DNA of 64,000 nucleotides from Hymenobacter monticola (GCF_022811645.1 NZ_CP094534.1:62001-126000), one strand, 5' to 3'. Positions 1-8,333 are shown, numbered from the stretch's first letter. Notes: generated by a model from the sequence alone, not told the origin. Translations and numbers: made by a program.

Positions 1-537
1 CTCGTCGTAGGCCGAGAGGAAGAGCGTGCCGGTGGTGATGGTTTTCTTATTGAGCGGAAAAAATCCGTTGAGGCGGTAGCGGATGCGCTGGCGGAAGGCC
101 GTGCTGTCGTCGCGAAACGAAAACCAGCGCTGCTCGATGCGGTAGCGGTGCTCCAGCTTGAGGCGCTTGGAGTATTGGGTGAGCACCAGCTGCTCCCACA
201 GGCGCTTTTCGGTGTTCAACGGACCGTCTTCGAGGGCGCGGTAGTCGGAGGTGGAATAGCGGCCGCCGCCCACCAGCACCGTGAAGTTGGGGTCGATGTC
301 GAAGCTCACGCCGCCCTTCAGCTCGTAGTAGAAAAACTGCCGGGCCAGAGCGTTGGAGCGGCCCTGCAGCTCCACGTAGCCGCCCCAGCGGTGCTCGGCG
401 CTGCCCGGTAGCTGTGCCGTCAGAATGGCCCAACTGCCCCAGGGCTGCACGGGGTTGAGGGGCGTTTGGGCGCGGGCGGCGGGGGCCGCGCTCAGCGTGG
501 CGGCCAGCAGGGCGCCGGCCAAAAGGTGCTTGTTCAT
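1..537 (-). CDS. DUF2490 family secreted protein (3' end outside window)
   Basis: This gene starts at 537 and runs off the left edge, so only the first 179 codons are visible. The N-terminus is a clear signal peptide (MNKHLLAGALLAATLSAAPA, then ARAQ). After it come alternating hydrophobic/polar strands such as WGSWAILTAQLPG and a region ending YRLNGFFPLNK. This is the pattern of DUF2490, a family of predicted outer-membrane beta-barrels common in Bacteroidota. The function is unknown and I assign none. The start is chosen because the signal peptide begins directly at this ATG. Confidence 0.75.
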   Translation of the reverse strand, partial: MNKHLLAGALLAATLSAAPAARAQTPLNPVQPWGSWAILTAQLPGSAEHRWGGYVELQGRSNALARQFFYYELKGGVSFDIDPNFTVLVGGGRYSTSDYRALEDGPLNTEKRLWEQLVLTQYSKRLKLEHRYRIEQRWFSFRDDSTAFRQRIRYRLNGFFPLNKKTITTGTLFLSAYDE

Positions 538-579
538 TCGGAAAGCCGAGGCCCTGACTTCTGGAGCTGGCCGGGGCCT

Positions 580-587
580 CAAAGTTA
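580..587 (-). promoter_or_regulatory. Candidate -7 promoter element for the DUF2490 gene
   Basis: Read on the minus strand this is TAACTTTG, a match to the Bacteroidota -7 consensus TAnnTTTG, about 45 nt upstream of the DUF2490 start. I see no well-spaced -33 TTG, so the call rests on one box. Confidence 0.4.
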
Positions 588-717
588 CCCCACCTGGCAA
601 CCGGTAACATTCGCTTAACACAATGGTAACACAGCAGCTGAGGTTGTTGACCGAGCGCATTGGCTGCATGGCCCATTCCCTTTCACCGCTGCACGATTCA
701 ATGGCGAGTTGTGCAAT

Positions 718-786
718 GGCAGGGGCAGCCGCTACGTAGCCCGGGCGTTCCGTTCAACGGCGGGCGGGGCAAGCCCCGCCCCTGCC
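718..786. repeat. GC-rich palindromic element overlapping the end of the DoxX gene
   Basis: Outer arms 718-726 and 778-786 are perfect 9-bp complements, and an inner perfect 8-bp stem (763-770 with 773-780) closes on a 2-nt loop. The GGGGCGGGGC-type core resembles the arms of the palindrome at 18229-18314. The element covers the last 18 codons of the DoxX gene, whose C-terminal tail may therefore derive from it. Confidence 0.5.
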
Positions 787-1388
787 CGCTGCCGCCACAA
801 GCCAACCAACAGCGCCACTGCCCCCACGCCTACGCATCCGCCAAGCCAGAACAGAAAATCATACCGGTCGGTGAGCACGCGGTAGCCAGCGGTGAAGGCA
901 AACAGCACCGCCCCCACCCCAGCCCAGAGCGGGCTCTCATACAGCGGCGAGGTTTGTTCCGCCACCACCGGCAGGTTCAGCAGCACGCGCAGGCGGTTCC
1001 AGTCCCAGAGCAGGAGCAGCAGCGTGGCCAGCAGCATGAGGCCGGTAATGACGGGCGTATAGGCGAATGGGTAGGACAGGGTGATGACGAAGACGTTGGC
1101 GATGATGCCGAAAAAGAGCACCGCGCCCAGCATAGCGAAGCGTTGCGTGAGCAGCAGCAGCCCCGCCAGCAGCTGCGCCCAGCCCAGAAACTGCCAGTAC
1201 AGCCCCGACTGATACATCATCTCGAAGAAGTGGCCCGCGCTGTGCCCGCCATCGTCGGGAATTTGGGTGAAGCGGTGGCCCTTGATTTTAATCAGACTGG
1301 CAAAAACGAACGCACCACCGATGAGGTAGCGGGTATAAATGACGGCCAGCTGCAACAGCAGCGACTGCTTCAGGGATTGACGGGTCAT
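732..1388 (-). CDS. DoxX-like integral membrane protein
   Basis: A 218-residue protein with about six hydrophobic segments. The conserved stretch RYLIGGAFVFASLIKIKG near the N-terminus followed by helices rich in L, A and G fits the DoxX/MauE-type redox-associated membrane family. These proteins are often linked to thiol or quinone redox chemistry, but nothing nearby fixes a partner. I start at MTRQSL (1388); an ATG 20 codons upstream (1448) is possible but adds a poorly hydrophobic tail. The C-terminal end (APPAVERNARAT) lies in a palindromic repeat and is probably recent. Confidence 0.7.
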   Translation of the reverse strand: MTRQSLKQSLLLQLAVIYTRYLIGGAFVFASLIKIKGHRFTQIPDDGGHSAGHFFEMMYQSGLYWQFLGWAQLLAGLLLLTQRFAMLGAVLFFGIIANVFVITLSYPFAYTPVITGLMLLATLLLLLWDWNRLRVLLNLPVVAEQTSPLYESPLWAGVGAVLFAFTAGYRVLTDRYDFLFWLGGCVGVGAVALLVGLWRQRAGAGLAPPAVERNARAT

Positions 1389-1498
1389 GGAATGGAGCCG
1401 TTTGGATGCAGAAAGGCCGGCCGTGAGAGAATCCTTCGATTCGGCCACAACCGGCTTTCTGTTTGCAGAAAAGAGGATGAGAAAAGCGGTGTTTTTTC

Positions 1499-2221
1499 TT
1501 AGCGCTGGCCGAGGTTGTTCAGCCCGGCGCCCGTGAGCGTGGCCCGGGCGCTGTCGCCAAACTGGGTGCGCAGGTTGGCAATGCCGCCGGCTTCGAGCTG
1601 GAGCTGGCCTTCGTTTTGCACGTTCAGGTAGGCGGCCGCAATGCGGTTGCTTTTTTCGATGCGCAGCTGCGGGTGGCTGCCGGGGCTGTGGCCGGCTTCG
1701 GCCCGCAGGAAGCCCAGTTGGTTGCGGGCCAGTTCTACCAGCGTGCCGTGGTCCTGCTGCACAGTCAGGCTGTCCTGGCGGAAGCCTTCGATGCGCAAGG
1801 ACTGGCCGGCGTATTGCTTATCCGTCACGGGTTTGCCGTTCATCAGGTAGGTGCCAGAGGCGCTGAGCTTGGCGAGCCGGGGCAGGCTGATGGTCAGGGT
1901 TTGGCGGCCAACCGACTCGCGGCCCTCGGGGAACACCAGCGCAATGCGGAGACGCTGGCCCTGCTGGGTCACTTTCACGTATTTTTCGGCGGCCTTGTTC
2001 AGGCGCACGCTGTAGGGGCCGGCCACCACTTTCAGGCCCACCACGTTGGCCGCCTGCAGGTCGATTTCCGTGAAATCCTTGAAGTTGAGGGCCACGGTGT
2101 TGCGGTTGGGGTCTTTGTAGGCGCCTTTGCGGAACTCGGCGCGCAGGCCCATGTTGTAGGCCGTGAGCGAGCCCAGCAGCAGCAGCAGCGCCGCCAGCAG
2201 CCATTTATTACTGGTTTTCAT
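1499..2221 (-). CDS. GIN-domain (head auto-transporter adhesin type) exported protein
   Basis: 240 residues with one N-terminal hydrophobic segment (WLLAALLLLLGSLTAYNMG), then a beta-rich body in which residues alternate around short loops (FTEIDLQAANVVGLKVVAG, LTISLPRLAKLSASGTYL). This resembles the GIN/DUF2807 fold of Bacteroidota, usually secreted or anchored and of unknown role. The start codon overlaps the stop of the GntR regulator gene (ATGA), so the two are translationally coupled. It is the last gene of the ABC/GntR operon. An upstream in-frame extension through the GntR gene was ignored. Confidence 0.6.
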   Translation of the reverse strand: MKTSNKWLLAALLLLLGSLTAYNMGLRAEFRKGAYKDPNRNTVALNFKDFTEIDLQAANVVGLKVVAGPYSVRLNKAAEKYVKVTQQGQRLRIALVFPEGRESVGRQTLTISLPRLAKLSASGTYLMNGKPVTDKQYAGQSLRIEGFRQDSLTVQQDHGTLVELARNQLGFLRAEAGHSPGSHPQLRIEKSNRIAAAYLNVQNEGQLQLEAGGIANLRTQFGDSARATLTGAGLNNLGQR

Positions 2222-2625
2222 TGTCCGTTGGGGGTTGCGGTGGAAATGGGATGACTGGCCAATTGCTCGGCTTTGAAGGCGGTGTAGCGCTGCTCCAGCT
2301 CTTCGAGGCTGATGTCGAGCAGGAAAATGGTTTTGAACACCTCCGGCAGTTCCTGCTGCAGGAAGCGCGCCCGGCGCATCTGCTTCACCTTGAGGCCGGC
2401 ATCGGGCGCCACGAAGAAGCCGATGCCGCGCTTGTTGTACACCACGCCCTGGTTTTGCAGAAACTCGTAGGTGCGCATCACCGTGTTGGGGTTCACTTGC
2501 AGCTCGCTGGCCAGGTCGCGCACCGACGGGATTTTGTCGTCGGGCGGCCACTGCTGGCGCAGGATTCTTTCGCTCACGTACCCGGCTATCTGCAGGTAAA
2601 TGGCTTCGTTATCGCGGAATTCCAT
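2218..2625 (-). CDS. GntR family transcriptional regulator, YtrA type
   Basis: 135 residues. An N-terminal winged helix (residues ~10-75, with IPSVRDLASELQVNPNTVMR as recognition region) is followed by only a short helical tail, not a ligand-binding FCD or UTRA domain. That architecture defines the YtrA subfamily, which typically represses an adjacent ABC transporter operon. It sits directly after the permease gene, and an inverted repeat close to the known YtrA operator lies on the operon promoter at 4294-4317. Autoregulation of the operon is the natural inference. Confidence 0.9.
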   Translation of the reverse strand: MEFRDNEAIYLQIAGYVSERILRQQWPPDDKIPSVRDLASELQVNPNTVMRTYEFLQNQGVVYNKRGIGFFVAPDAGLKVKQMRRARFLQQELPEVFKTIFLLDISLEELEQRYTAFKAEQLASHPISTATPNGQ

Positions 2626-2640
2626 AAGGATTGATGAAGA

Positions 2641-3438
2641 TTAAAGCTGCTTTTCCGTCACGCGGAAATACGAGGCCACCCACAGCAGCCCGGCCAGCAG
2701 CACGGGCACCCAGGCCATCCAGGTGGCTTGGTTTTCGGGCAGGCCAATGGTGTAAAACTGCTGCCCTTGCGCGAACACCACGCCCGTGAACGGCGGGGCC
2801 ACCCGCAGGTCGGCCGAGCCCACCAGCACTTTCAGCACCTGGTGGTTCAGCACCGAGAGCACGCCCATTAGCAGCAGCACGGCAAACGCGGTTTTGATGA
2901 AGTGGGCTTTTTCGAAATAGATGGCGCCCCACAAACCCACGCTGTTCAGCAGCAGCAGAAACCAGAGCACGGAAATGATATTCTCGCGGACCGCAACGGC
3001 GAAGATGTTCACCACCTCCGGCGCCTGCCCCGGCGCGGCCCCGGCGTGCACCACCGCCGCATCGGCCAGGTAAAACAGCGGCGTGAACACCAGCAGAAAA
3101 ATCGGCAGCGAGTAGAGCCAAGCCACCAGCCATTTCTCGAAGTGCGAGGCCGGCAGCAGCAGCGCCACCGAGGCCCGCCGCCGCTCGCCAAACTGCGCAA
3201 ACACCGTGCTGGCGAATACCAACCCGCCGGCCAGCAGAAACAGCATGAAGAAGATGCCCTGGGCCGTGACGCTGGGGGCACTTTTTTGCAGGTAGGTGAG
3301 CAACCCCATCACCACAAACATGAGGCCCAGGCCCACGGCCGCCGTCATGAGGTAGGCCGGCAGGTGCTCGGCCGTGTGCCGGCCAAACAGGCGCGCAAAA
3401 CGCGGGAAGCTGAAGGTTTGGTTACTGGACGGGCGCAT
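2641..3438 (-). CDS. ABC transporter permease
   Basis: 265 residues with about six membrane segments (for example YLMTAAVGLGLMFVVMGLLT, IISVLWFLLLLNSVGLWGAI, MAWVPVLLAGLLWVASYF). It overlaps the end of the ATPase gene by 17 bp and is followed 15 bp later by the GntR gene. The protein looks like an ABC-2-type exporter permease with its own family-specific topology. The exported substrate is unknown; YtrA-controlled exporters elsewhere respond to cell-envelope antibiotics, which is only a family-level hint. Start at 3438 gives MRPSSNQTFSFPRF. Confidence 0.8.
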   Translation of the reverse strand: MRPSSNQTFSFPRFARLFGRHTAEHLPAYLMTAAVGLGLMFVVMGLLTYLQKSAPSVTAQGIFFMLFLLAGGLVFASTVFAQFGERRRASVALLLPASHFEKWLVAWLYSLPIFLLVFTPLFYLADAAVVHAGAAPGQAPEVVNIFAVAVRENIISVLWFLLLLNSVGLWGAIYFEKAHFIKTAFAVLLLMGVLSVLNHQVLKVLVGSADLRVAPPFTGVVFAQGQQFYTIGLPENQATWMAWVPVLLAGLLWVASYFRVTEKQL

Positions 3439-4279
3439 GGCTGGGCTGATTGAGGTAGGCATAAAAGGGCGCCGCATCGGCGCTGGTGAGGGCGTTGAAG
3501 AGCAGCTCCAAGTCGACGCGGCTGTAGGCGCCGGTGTGGTTGGGCCGGATGGCCACCGGCCCGCGCACCGACATACCCGTGTGGAACGCGCCCGGTGCCT
3601 CGGCCTCGGGGCCGGTGGCGAAGGTGAGCCGCTCGGCCAGCTGGTCGATTTCCTCGTTGAGCACGATTTCGCGGTTGTGCACCACCACCACGGTGTCAAT
3701 GAGGCTTTCGAGGTCGCGCACCTGGTGGGTCGAAATCACCATGCAGCGCTCCTCGCTCAGGGCCGAAGCCAGGATTTTGCGGAACTGCACCTTGCTGGGA
3801 ATGTCCAGCCCATTGGTGGGCTCGTCGAGCACCAGCAGGCCGGTGTTGGCGGCCAGCGCGAAGGCAATCATGAACTTCTTCTGCTGGCCGTGCGAGAACT
3901 TATTGAGCTTGGCGCCGCGCGGCACCTCCAGCTCCAGCAGGTACTCATACAGCTGCTCGGCGTTGAAGCGCGGGTAGAAGCTGGCCGTGTGCGCCACAAA
4001 CTGCTCGGCCGTCAGGGCCGGCGCATACACTTCCTCGGGCAGAAAAAACAGGTCTTCCAGCACCTGAGGCTGCCGGGCGGCAGCTGGCTGCTCGTCAATC
4101 AGGCAGGAGCCGGCCCAGGGGAAGGCCAGCCCCACAATGTTCTTGAGCAGGGTGGTTTTGCCCGCCCCGTTCTTGCCCAGCAAGCCGTAAATATGGCCGC
4201 GCTCCAGCGTCAGGCTGAGGTTTTGGAAGAGGGGGCGCTTCTTGGAGTACCCAAAATCGAGGTTGCGGATGCGTACCAT
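3422..4279 (-). CDS. ABC transporter ATP-binding protein
   Basis: 285 residues. Walker A GKNGAGKT is at residues 35-42, Walker B LLVLDE at 148-153, and the D-loop/H-loop regions follow (GLDIPSK, STHQVRD). The signature motif reads FSHGQ (128-132) instead of LSGGQ, as in several drug or lantibiotic exporter ATPases. The C-terminal ~60 residues form an extra domain. First gene of a four-gene operon with permease, GntR regulator and GIN protein, transcribed from the promoter at 4319-4349. Confidence 0.93.
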   Translation of the reverse strand: MVRIRNLDFGYSKKRPLFQNLSLTLERGHIYGLLGKNGAGKTTLLKNIVGLAFPWAGSCLIDEQPAAARQPQVLEDLFFLPEEVYAPALTAEQFVAHTASFYPRFNAEQLYEYLLELEVPRGAKLNKFSHGQQKKFMIAFALAANTGLLVLDEPTNGLDIPSKVQFRKILASALSEERCMVISTHQVRDLESLIDTVVVVHNREIVLNEEIDQLAERLTFATGPEAEAPGAFHTGMSVRGPVAIRPNHTGAYSRVDLELLFNALTSADAAPFYAYLNQPSHAPVQ

Positions 4280-4293
4280 GAGCTTGTCGTTCT

Positions 4294-4317
4294 AGTGTAT
4301 TATTGTTCTAGTACACC
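4294..4317. promoter_or_regulatory. Inverted repeat resembling the YtrA operator
   Basis: AGTGTA (4294-4299) and TACACC (4312-4317) are separated by 12 nt. The operator proposed for B. subtilis YtrA is AGTGTA-13 nt-TACACT. The site lies just downstream of the -7 box of the ABC operon, over the expected transcription start, where a repressor would block it. Confidence 0.6.
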
Positions 4318-4318
4318 A

Positions 4319-4349
4319 CAAACGTAATGCAACCTTTCTGTCTGCGCAA
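4319..4349 (-). promoter_or_regulatory. Promoter of the ABC/GntR operon
   Basis: On the minus strand, TTG at 4349-4347 and TACGTTTG at 4326-4319 are spaced by 20 bp, matching the Bacteroidota -33/-7 pair. Start of transcription is expected near 4313, about 35 nt before the ATPase gene. Confidence 0.6.
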
Positions 4350-4367
4350 GCTTTATTTTTTATTGAC

Positions 4368-4399
4368 ACAAAAAAACCCTTTTCGGCAGCGAAAAGGGT
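4368..4399 (-). terminator. Rho-independent terminator of the SHOCT gene
   Basis: Perfect 10-bp stem (4376-4385 with 4390-4399) and 4-nt loop. On the minus strand it is followed by a run of T. It lies 28 bp past the stop of the 4427-4660 gene. Confidence 0.85.
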
Positions 4400-4426
4400 G
4401 GTTGTTGCAGCCTTGAGGCGCGAAAA

Positions 4427-4660
4427 TCAGAAGGTTGCCAAGATGTAGTTCCGGCGCTCGTCATACTCCGCTTCGGTAATGCGGGCGGCATCGAGCATGC
4501 TTTTCAGCGCGCGCAGTTCCGTGAGCGTGGCGTTGGGGCCCGCCGCGAGGGCCGTTTTAGGCCGAGTGACCATCGTGGCCAGTTGCTTGCGCCGAACGCA
4601 GTGGCTGCAGGTATCGCCCAGCGCAAGATGGCCGCATTCGCAATACATGTTTTCCATCAA
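4427..4660 (-). CDS. Small zinc-ribbon plus SHOCT-domain protein
   Basis: 77 residues. The N-terminus has CECGHLALGDTCSHC, two CxC/CxxC-like pairs that look like a zinc ribbon. The C-terminus (LTELRALKSMLDAARITEAE, then YDERR) is a SHOCT domain, the short motif with a conserved L..L...G.I...E(Y/F) pattern, usually attached to other domains and thought to mediate oligomerisation. Function unknown. It stands alone with its own terminator, divergent from the gene at 4761. Confidence 0.75.
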   Translation of the reverse strand: MMENMYCECGHLALGDTCSHCVRRKQLATMVTRPKTALAAGPNATLTELRALKSMLDAARITEAEYDERRNYILATF

Positions 4661-4760
4661 TTATTACTTTTTGGCGAAACTTCAAATTTCCGAAGGCCGC
4701 GTAGGACGATGCGAAGGTCAAAAATTTCTTTTCTTTGTAAGAAATCTACTGAACTCCCTG

Positions 4761-6011
4761 GTGCCTCGCCTTTCATCTCCCCTGCAAGCCGCGTTGCGCG
4801 AGGCCGTGGCGGCCCGCTTTGGCCAGCCGCTGCGCTACCCCAGCCACTGCGACGCCCTGGAGCTGGAACTGCAGCACAACGCCGCCACCGCTGGCCGGCG
4901 CCTGAGCCCCAGCACCCTGCGGCGCTTCTTTGGGCTAGTTGATAAGGAAGGGGGCTACCACCTGCATACCCTCGACACGCTGGCGCGCTATGCTGGCCAC
5001 GCCGACTTTGCTGCCTTTGGCCAGTCCGTGTCGGGCCGTGCCCTGCAGCCGGATAGTGCCCACCACCCAGCCACCACCGACATTCCCGAGCTGCTGGCCA
5101 TGGAGCAGCTGGCCTACCCCGAGAAGCTGCTGCTGGGGTATTTTTTGGGCCGCATCACGCGGCCAGCCGTGCCGGGAGGGCCCGCCGCGCCGCTGGCCCT
5201 GCAGCTGGCTACCCACCCCGCGGGTCAGGAGTTCTACGTCGAATCGTTCGTGGACCTGGCCCACCTGACCGGAGCGTTTGGGGAGGTGCTGGCCGTTTAC
5301 CTGCAGCACAAGCGCACGCCCGAAGCCCAGCTGTTTGGGCACGCTGCGCTATTTCTGGCCGAATTTCTGGCCCAGGACGAACCGGCCTGGCGCGCCCGCC
5401 TGGCCGTGGTGCGGGCGCTGCCCGTGCCGCCGGAGGTGCACGCCTTCCCAAGGGGCCGACGCGCATTTGCCGAGATTGTGACGGCCTGGCACGACGCCCC
5501 CGACGGCGTGGTGCCGCCCGCGCTGCTGGCCCGCGTGCGTCAGGAGGCTGCCATTGTGCCGCGCACGCCGGTGCCGCCGGCGCCCCTACCGGCGTTCTAC
5601 AACCTGTTTCCGGCCGGCTACCACTATTTCGTGGCCGAGGCGCTGTTCCTTACGGGCCAGTTTCCGGCCTTGCTCGATTGGCTGGCCTTCACCAACCGCG
5701 AGTTTCCCGAACTGGCCTGGCTCGAAACCAACGTGTTCGACCAGCTGCTGCGCGCTTTCCAGGCGGTGGCTGAGCTGCGCACCGGGCTCATCAGCGCCCG
5801 CGCGCCGCACCTGCATTCGCTTTTCAATCTCGAAACCAACAGCTGGCTGCTCGACTATTTTCAGGTGCACATCTGGCTGGTGGAGCTGCACTTCGCCGCC
5901 GGCACCGATGCCGCCGAAGAAACCCGGCTGCGCAGCCACATCCAAGAGTTTTCCGAGCTGCACGGCATGCCGCTTTTCGAGTGCGTGGCCGAAGGCATCG
6001 GAGCAGTGTAA
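4761..6011 (+). CDS. Hypothetical protein with N-terminal helical HTH-like region
   Basis: 416 residues from a GTG start; the true start is uncertain because the frame is open further upstream and no ATG fits. The first ~100 residues (SPSTLRRFFGLVDKEGGYHL, HTLDTLARYAGHADFAAF) look like a small helix-turn-helix fold that I have only seen in Bacteroidota proteins of unknown role. The rest is alpha-helical and repeat-like (LPAFYNLFPAGYHYFVAEAL, FNLETNSWLLDYFQVHIWLV), perhaps a TPR-like solenoid. No catalytic motif. I assign no function. Confidence 0.65.
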   Translation: MPRLSSPLQAALREAVAARFGQPLRYPSHCDALELELQHNAATAGRRLSPSTLRRFFGLVDKEGGYHLHTLDTLARYAGHADFAAFGQSVSGRALQPDSAHHPATTDIPELLAMEQLAYPEKLLLGYFLGRITRPAVPGGPAAPLALQLATHPAGQEFYVESFVDLAHLTGAFGEVLAVYLQHKRTPEAQLFGHAALFLAEFLAQDEPAWRARLAVVRALPVPPEVHAFPRGRRAFAEIVTAWHDAPDGVVPPALLARVRQEAAIVPRTPVPPAPLPAFYNLFPAGYHYFVAEALFLTGQFPALLDWLAFTNREFPELAWLETNVFDQLLRAFQAVAELRTGLISARAPHLHSLFNLETNSWLLDYFQVHIWLVELHFAAGTDAAEETRLRSHIQEFSELHGMPLFECVAEGIGAV

Positions 6012-6020
6012 TGGCAGAGG

Positions 6021-6343
6021 CTACTCCGCCACCTGCGGCGGAATTTTGCTCAGAATGCGACTATCGATATAGAACGTACCGAACGGCACGATGCAGGCCA
6101 GCAGCACTTTCCAGGTGGTCTCGCTAAACTTCCAACGCTTTTCCACGCCCACGCTCAGCGTTTTGATGACGAACAGCAGGAAGAGTAGCCCGTGTATAGG
6201 GCCCACACGCGCACCAGCGTGGGGTTGCCGTAGAAGTGCTTCAGGGGCGTGGCTACCCCGAGCAGCACCAGCAGCGAGATGCCTTCTAAAAGCCCAATCA
6301 GCCGCAGCTGACGCACATTATCCTGGAAAAAACTTGCCATCAA
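6021..6343 (-). pseudogene. DUF3817 membrane protein gene with a one-base frameshift
   Basis: Two overlapping frames encode the two halves of one DUF3817 protein. From 6343 the first frame gives LRLIGLLEGISLLVLLGVAT and continues to NPTLVRVW. The second frame resumes with GPIHGLLFLLFVIKTLSVGV and ends at 6021. The family runs straight from VRV(W) into G.IHG, so the break is exactly at the C-triplet 6202-6204 (GGG on the coding strand); one extra G would restore a ~107-residue protein. Either a real inactivating deletion or a homopolymer sequencing error. Confidence 0.8.
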
Positions 6344-6805
6344 TCAAAAGTGAAAAAGAGCCCGGCTGGCCAGCGGCGAAAACGGCCAGGGAATGAATAA
6401 AAAGATGCTCAACAGAGCCACGCCGTGCCAACGCAGCAGGGTCCGGAATTGCGCCCGCGCCGTGGCCCGCCGCTTGGCCAGCGCCGAACCAATGGTGATG
6501 AGCACCACCGAAACTAACATCAGCAGCGGGTGCAACAGGGCAAAAAAGGCGGCATTCAGGGCCCAACCCGTTTCGCGCAAGCTGGCGAAGCTGGCCTTCA
6601 CCACGGGGCTGCTGACGTAGAGCGCCATGCCCAGCAACAGCTGCACGTGGGCCAGGGTGGCCGTCCAGTGCCGCACGGCATCATCGGTTTTGGTGAAAGA
6701 CTGCCCGGCCGTCAGGCCGGCGTAGGCGCGCAGCAGCGCATAAAACAGGCTGGCCAGCACGAGCCAGCGAAAGGCGGAATGGAGCGTCAGAACCGTGGCG
6801 TACAT
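6344..6805 (-). CDS. Four-helix membrane protein (annotated 'cytochrome B'-like in relatives)
   Basis: 153 residues with four hydrophobic helices (TLHSAFRWLVLASLFYALL, LAHVQLLLGMALYVSS, FFALLHPLLMLVSVVLITIG, HGVALLSIFLFIPWPF). Histidines in helices 1, 2 and 3 could bind haem but I cannot show it. The next gene downstream, the broken DUF3817 gene, follows immediately, so the two probably formed an operon. Confidence 0.6.
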   Translation of the reverse strand: MYATVLTLHSAFRWLVLASLFYALLRAYAGLTAGQSFTKTDDAVRHWTATLAHVQLLLGMALYVSSPVVKASFASLRETGWALNAAFFALLHPLLMLVSVVLITIGSALAKRRATARAQFRTLLRWHGVALLSIFLFIPWPFSPLASRALFHF

Positions 6806-6853
6806 CGGGCGGAAATGAATGCGGCAAAGGTCTGGGCGGGGCCGGGGTGCCGG

Positions 6854-7789
6854 CTAGGATGGATGCGGCCGGTTTCCGGATTTTTCAATCCGGCGCCGGA
6901 ACTCCAGCGGCGTGAGGCCCTCATGCTTTTTGAACAACCGGCTGAAAGAGGATGCATCGGTCAGGCCTACTTCGGCCGCCACCTCCCCCACCGACAGGGC
7001 ACTTTGGTGCAGTAGTACCTTAGCTTCGAGCACCACGGCTTCGGCTATCCACGTGGTGGGCGACTTGCCGGTGGCGGCCTTCACCACTTTGTTGAGGTGG
7101 TTGGGCGACACGCAGAGTTGGGCCGCGTAATCGGCCACCAGCTGCTGGGTTTTGAAATGAGCGAACAGCAACTCCCGAAAGCGGTTGGCGAGGTGGGCCC
7201 CGGCGGCCGGCCCGGCCGCCACCGGCCGGTAGTCCTGGCTGATTTCGCGCAGCAAGGCCACGAGGTAGGCTTGCTGCAAAGCGGCGTGCGCCAGCGCATG
7301 ACCGGCGTGGTCCTGCAACATGCGGTCCATAAGCTGCTGCACAAATCCAGCCGTTTCTGTGGTGAGGCGAATGCGCGGGTTGCCCCACACGCGCAGAAAC
7401 TCGAACTCCGGCGGCCGGTTGCCAGCTGCGGGTGGGCCCACCAGAAAGTCGGGGCGGAAGTTGCACAGATAGCCCCGGTTCTGGTCGACGCCGCTCGCGA
7501 AGGCAAACACCTGGCCGGCGGGCACCACCAGGCACTCGTGCGGCCCGATGGTGTAGGTTTCGCTCCCGATGTCCATTACGGCTTCGCCGTCGGTGAGGAA
7601 AACGAGCGAGCTGGCGTCGGTGCGCGTGGGCGGCACGGGCAGTTTCATTTGCCGCATCATGTCCTCGACCCGCACGATGAAAAACTGCTCAAAACCGGGT
7701 TGCAGCAGCGGCTTCTGCGGCGCCTCGGGCTGGATGTAGGCCTGCCGGAAAGAGGCCGTACTATACGTTTTGATGGGGTCGTGCAACAT
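6854..7789 (-). CDS. AraC family transcriptional regulator
   Basis: 311 residues. An N-terminal cupin-like sensing domain (residues ~20-150, including FLTDGEAVMDIGSETYTIGP and HECLVVPAGQVFAF) is followed by a C-terminal double helix-turn-helix (residues ~215-305) with LCVSPNHLNKVVKAATGKSP and VGEVAAEVGLTDASSFSRLF, both AraC hallmarks. The ligand is unknown. It is transcribed toward the membrane-protein genes at 6344-6805, but a 48-bp gap and no clear terminator leave co-transcription open. Confidence 0.9.
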   Translation of the reverse strand: MLHDPIKTYSTASFRQAYIQPEAPQKPLLQPGFEQFFIVRVEDMMRQMKLPVPPTRTDASSLVFLTDGEAVMDIGSETYTIGPHECLVVPAGQVFAFASGVDQNRGYLCNFRPDFLVGPPAAGNRPPEFEFLRVWGNPRIRLTTETAGFVQQLMDRMLQDHAGHALAHAALQQAYLVALLREISQDYRPVAAGPAAGAHLANRFRELLFAHFKTQQLVADYAAQLCVSPNHLNKVVKAATGKSPTTWIAEAVVLEAKVLLHQSALSVGEVAAEVGLTDASSFSRLFKKHEGLTPLEFRRRIEKSGNRPHPS

Positions 7790-7845
7790 CGGAAATTCTG
7801 CTGGTCACCGTTGGCGGGGCTATGCCTGCGCCGGCCGCGCACATC

Positions 7846-8316
7846 TTATGCCCAAAGATGCCGCAGCCGCTCCCATAATCCTGGCCGGGCCTCTTCGGCG
7901 TCCTCCACCGGCAGGGGGCCCAGCAGCGCCTGCGCCCGAAAAATGTCCTTGCCAATGACGCTCACGCCGTGCCGGTAGTCGTTTTGGGCATACAGAACCC
8001 GAAAGGGATGCGGGGTAATGCCCGCCGCCGCCAGCCGCGCCTGCAAGGCCCGCGCCGCCGGCTCGCTTCGCAGGAAGCCCACCAGGTGGCTGTGCTCCAT
8101 CTGCATCACGAAGTCAAAAAAATACCGGCAGGCCGCATCCTCGTCCGACGAGATGAAGATGGGCTCCTGGTCTTTTCCGCGTTCGGAGTAGAACACGGCC
8201 CACCCCCGGCCGTTGTGCATGAGGCAAAAACCGTCGTAGCTGCGGGTGTTGAGGGCGTAGTTGGCGGGGTTGGCGCCTTCGGCCAGCAGGCGGCGGTTGA
8301 GGTCGGCGGTGGTCAT
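7846..8316 (-). CDS. Hypothetical protein, possibly immunity-like
   Basis: 156 residues from the ATG at 8316 (MTTADLNRR). The motif run SYDGFCLMHNGRGWAVFYSE, then RGKDQEPIFISSDEDAACRYFF, reminds me of small single-domain immunity proteins of polymorphic toxin systems, where a short beta-sheet 'GxWxVFYSERG' core is typical, but no toxin gene is next to it. I give this as resemblance only. It follows the secreted protein gene by 17 bp, so the two are probably one operon. Confidence 0.55.
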   Translation of the reverse strand: MTTADLNRRLLAEGANPANYALNTRSYDGFCLMHNGRGWAVFYSERGKDQEPIFISSDEDAACRYFFDFVMQMEHSHLVGFLRSEPAARALQARLAAAGITPHPFRVLYAQNDYRHGVSVIGKDIFRAQALLGPLPVEDAEEARPGLWERLRHLWA

Positions 8317-8333
8317 GGGGGGTGCTGCCGCCG

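Noticed and set aside
1499..2551. A 350-codon version of the GIN-domain gene beginning inside the GntR gene
   Set aside because: The first ~110 codons are a frame shadow of the GntR gene; the membrane anchor and the ATGA overlap point to the start at 2221.
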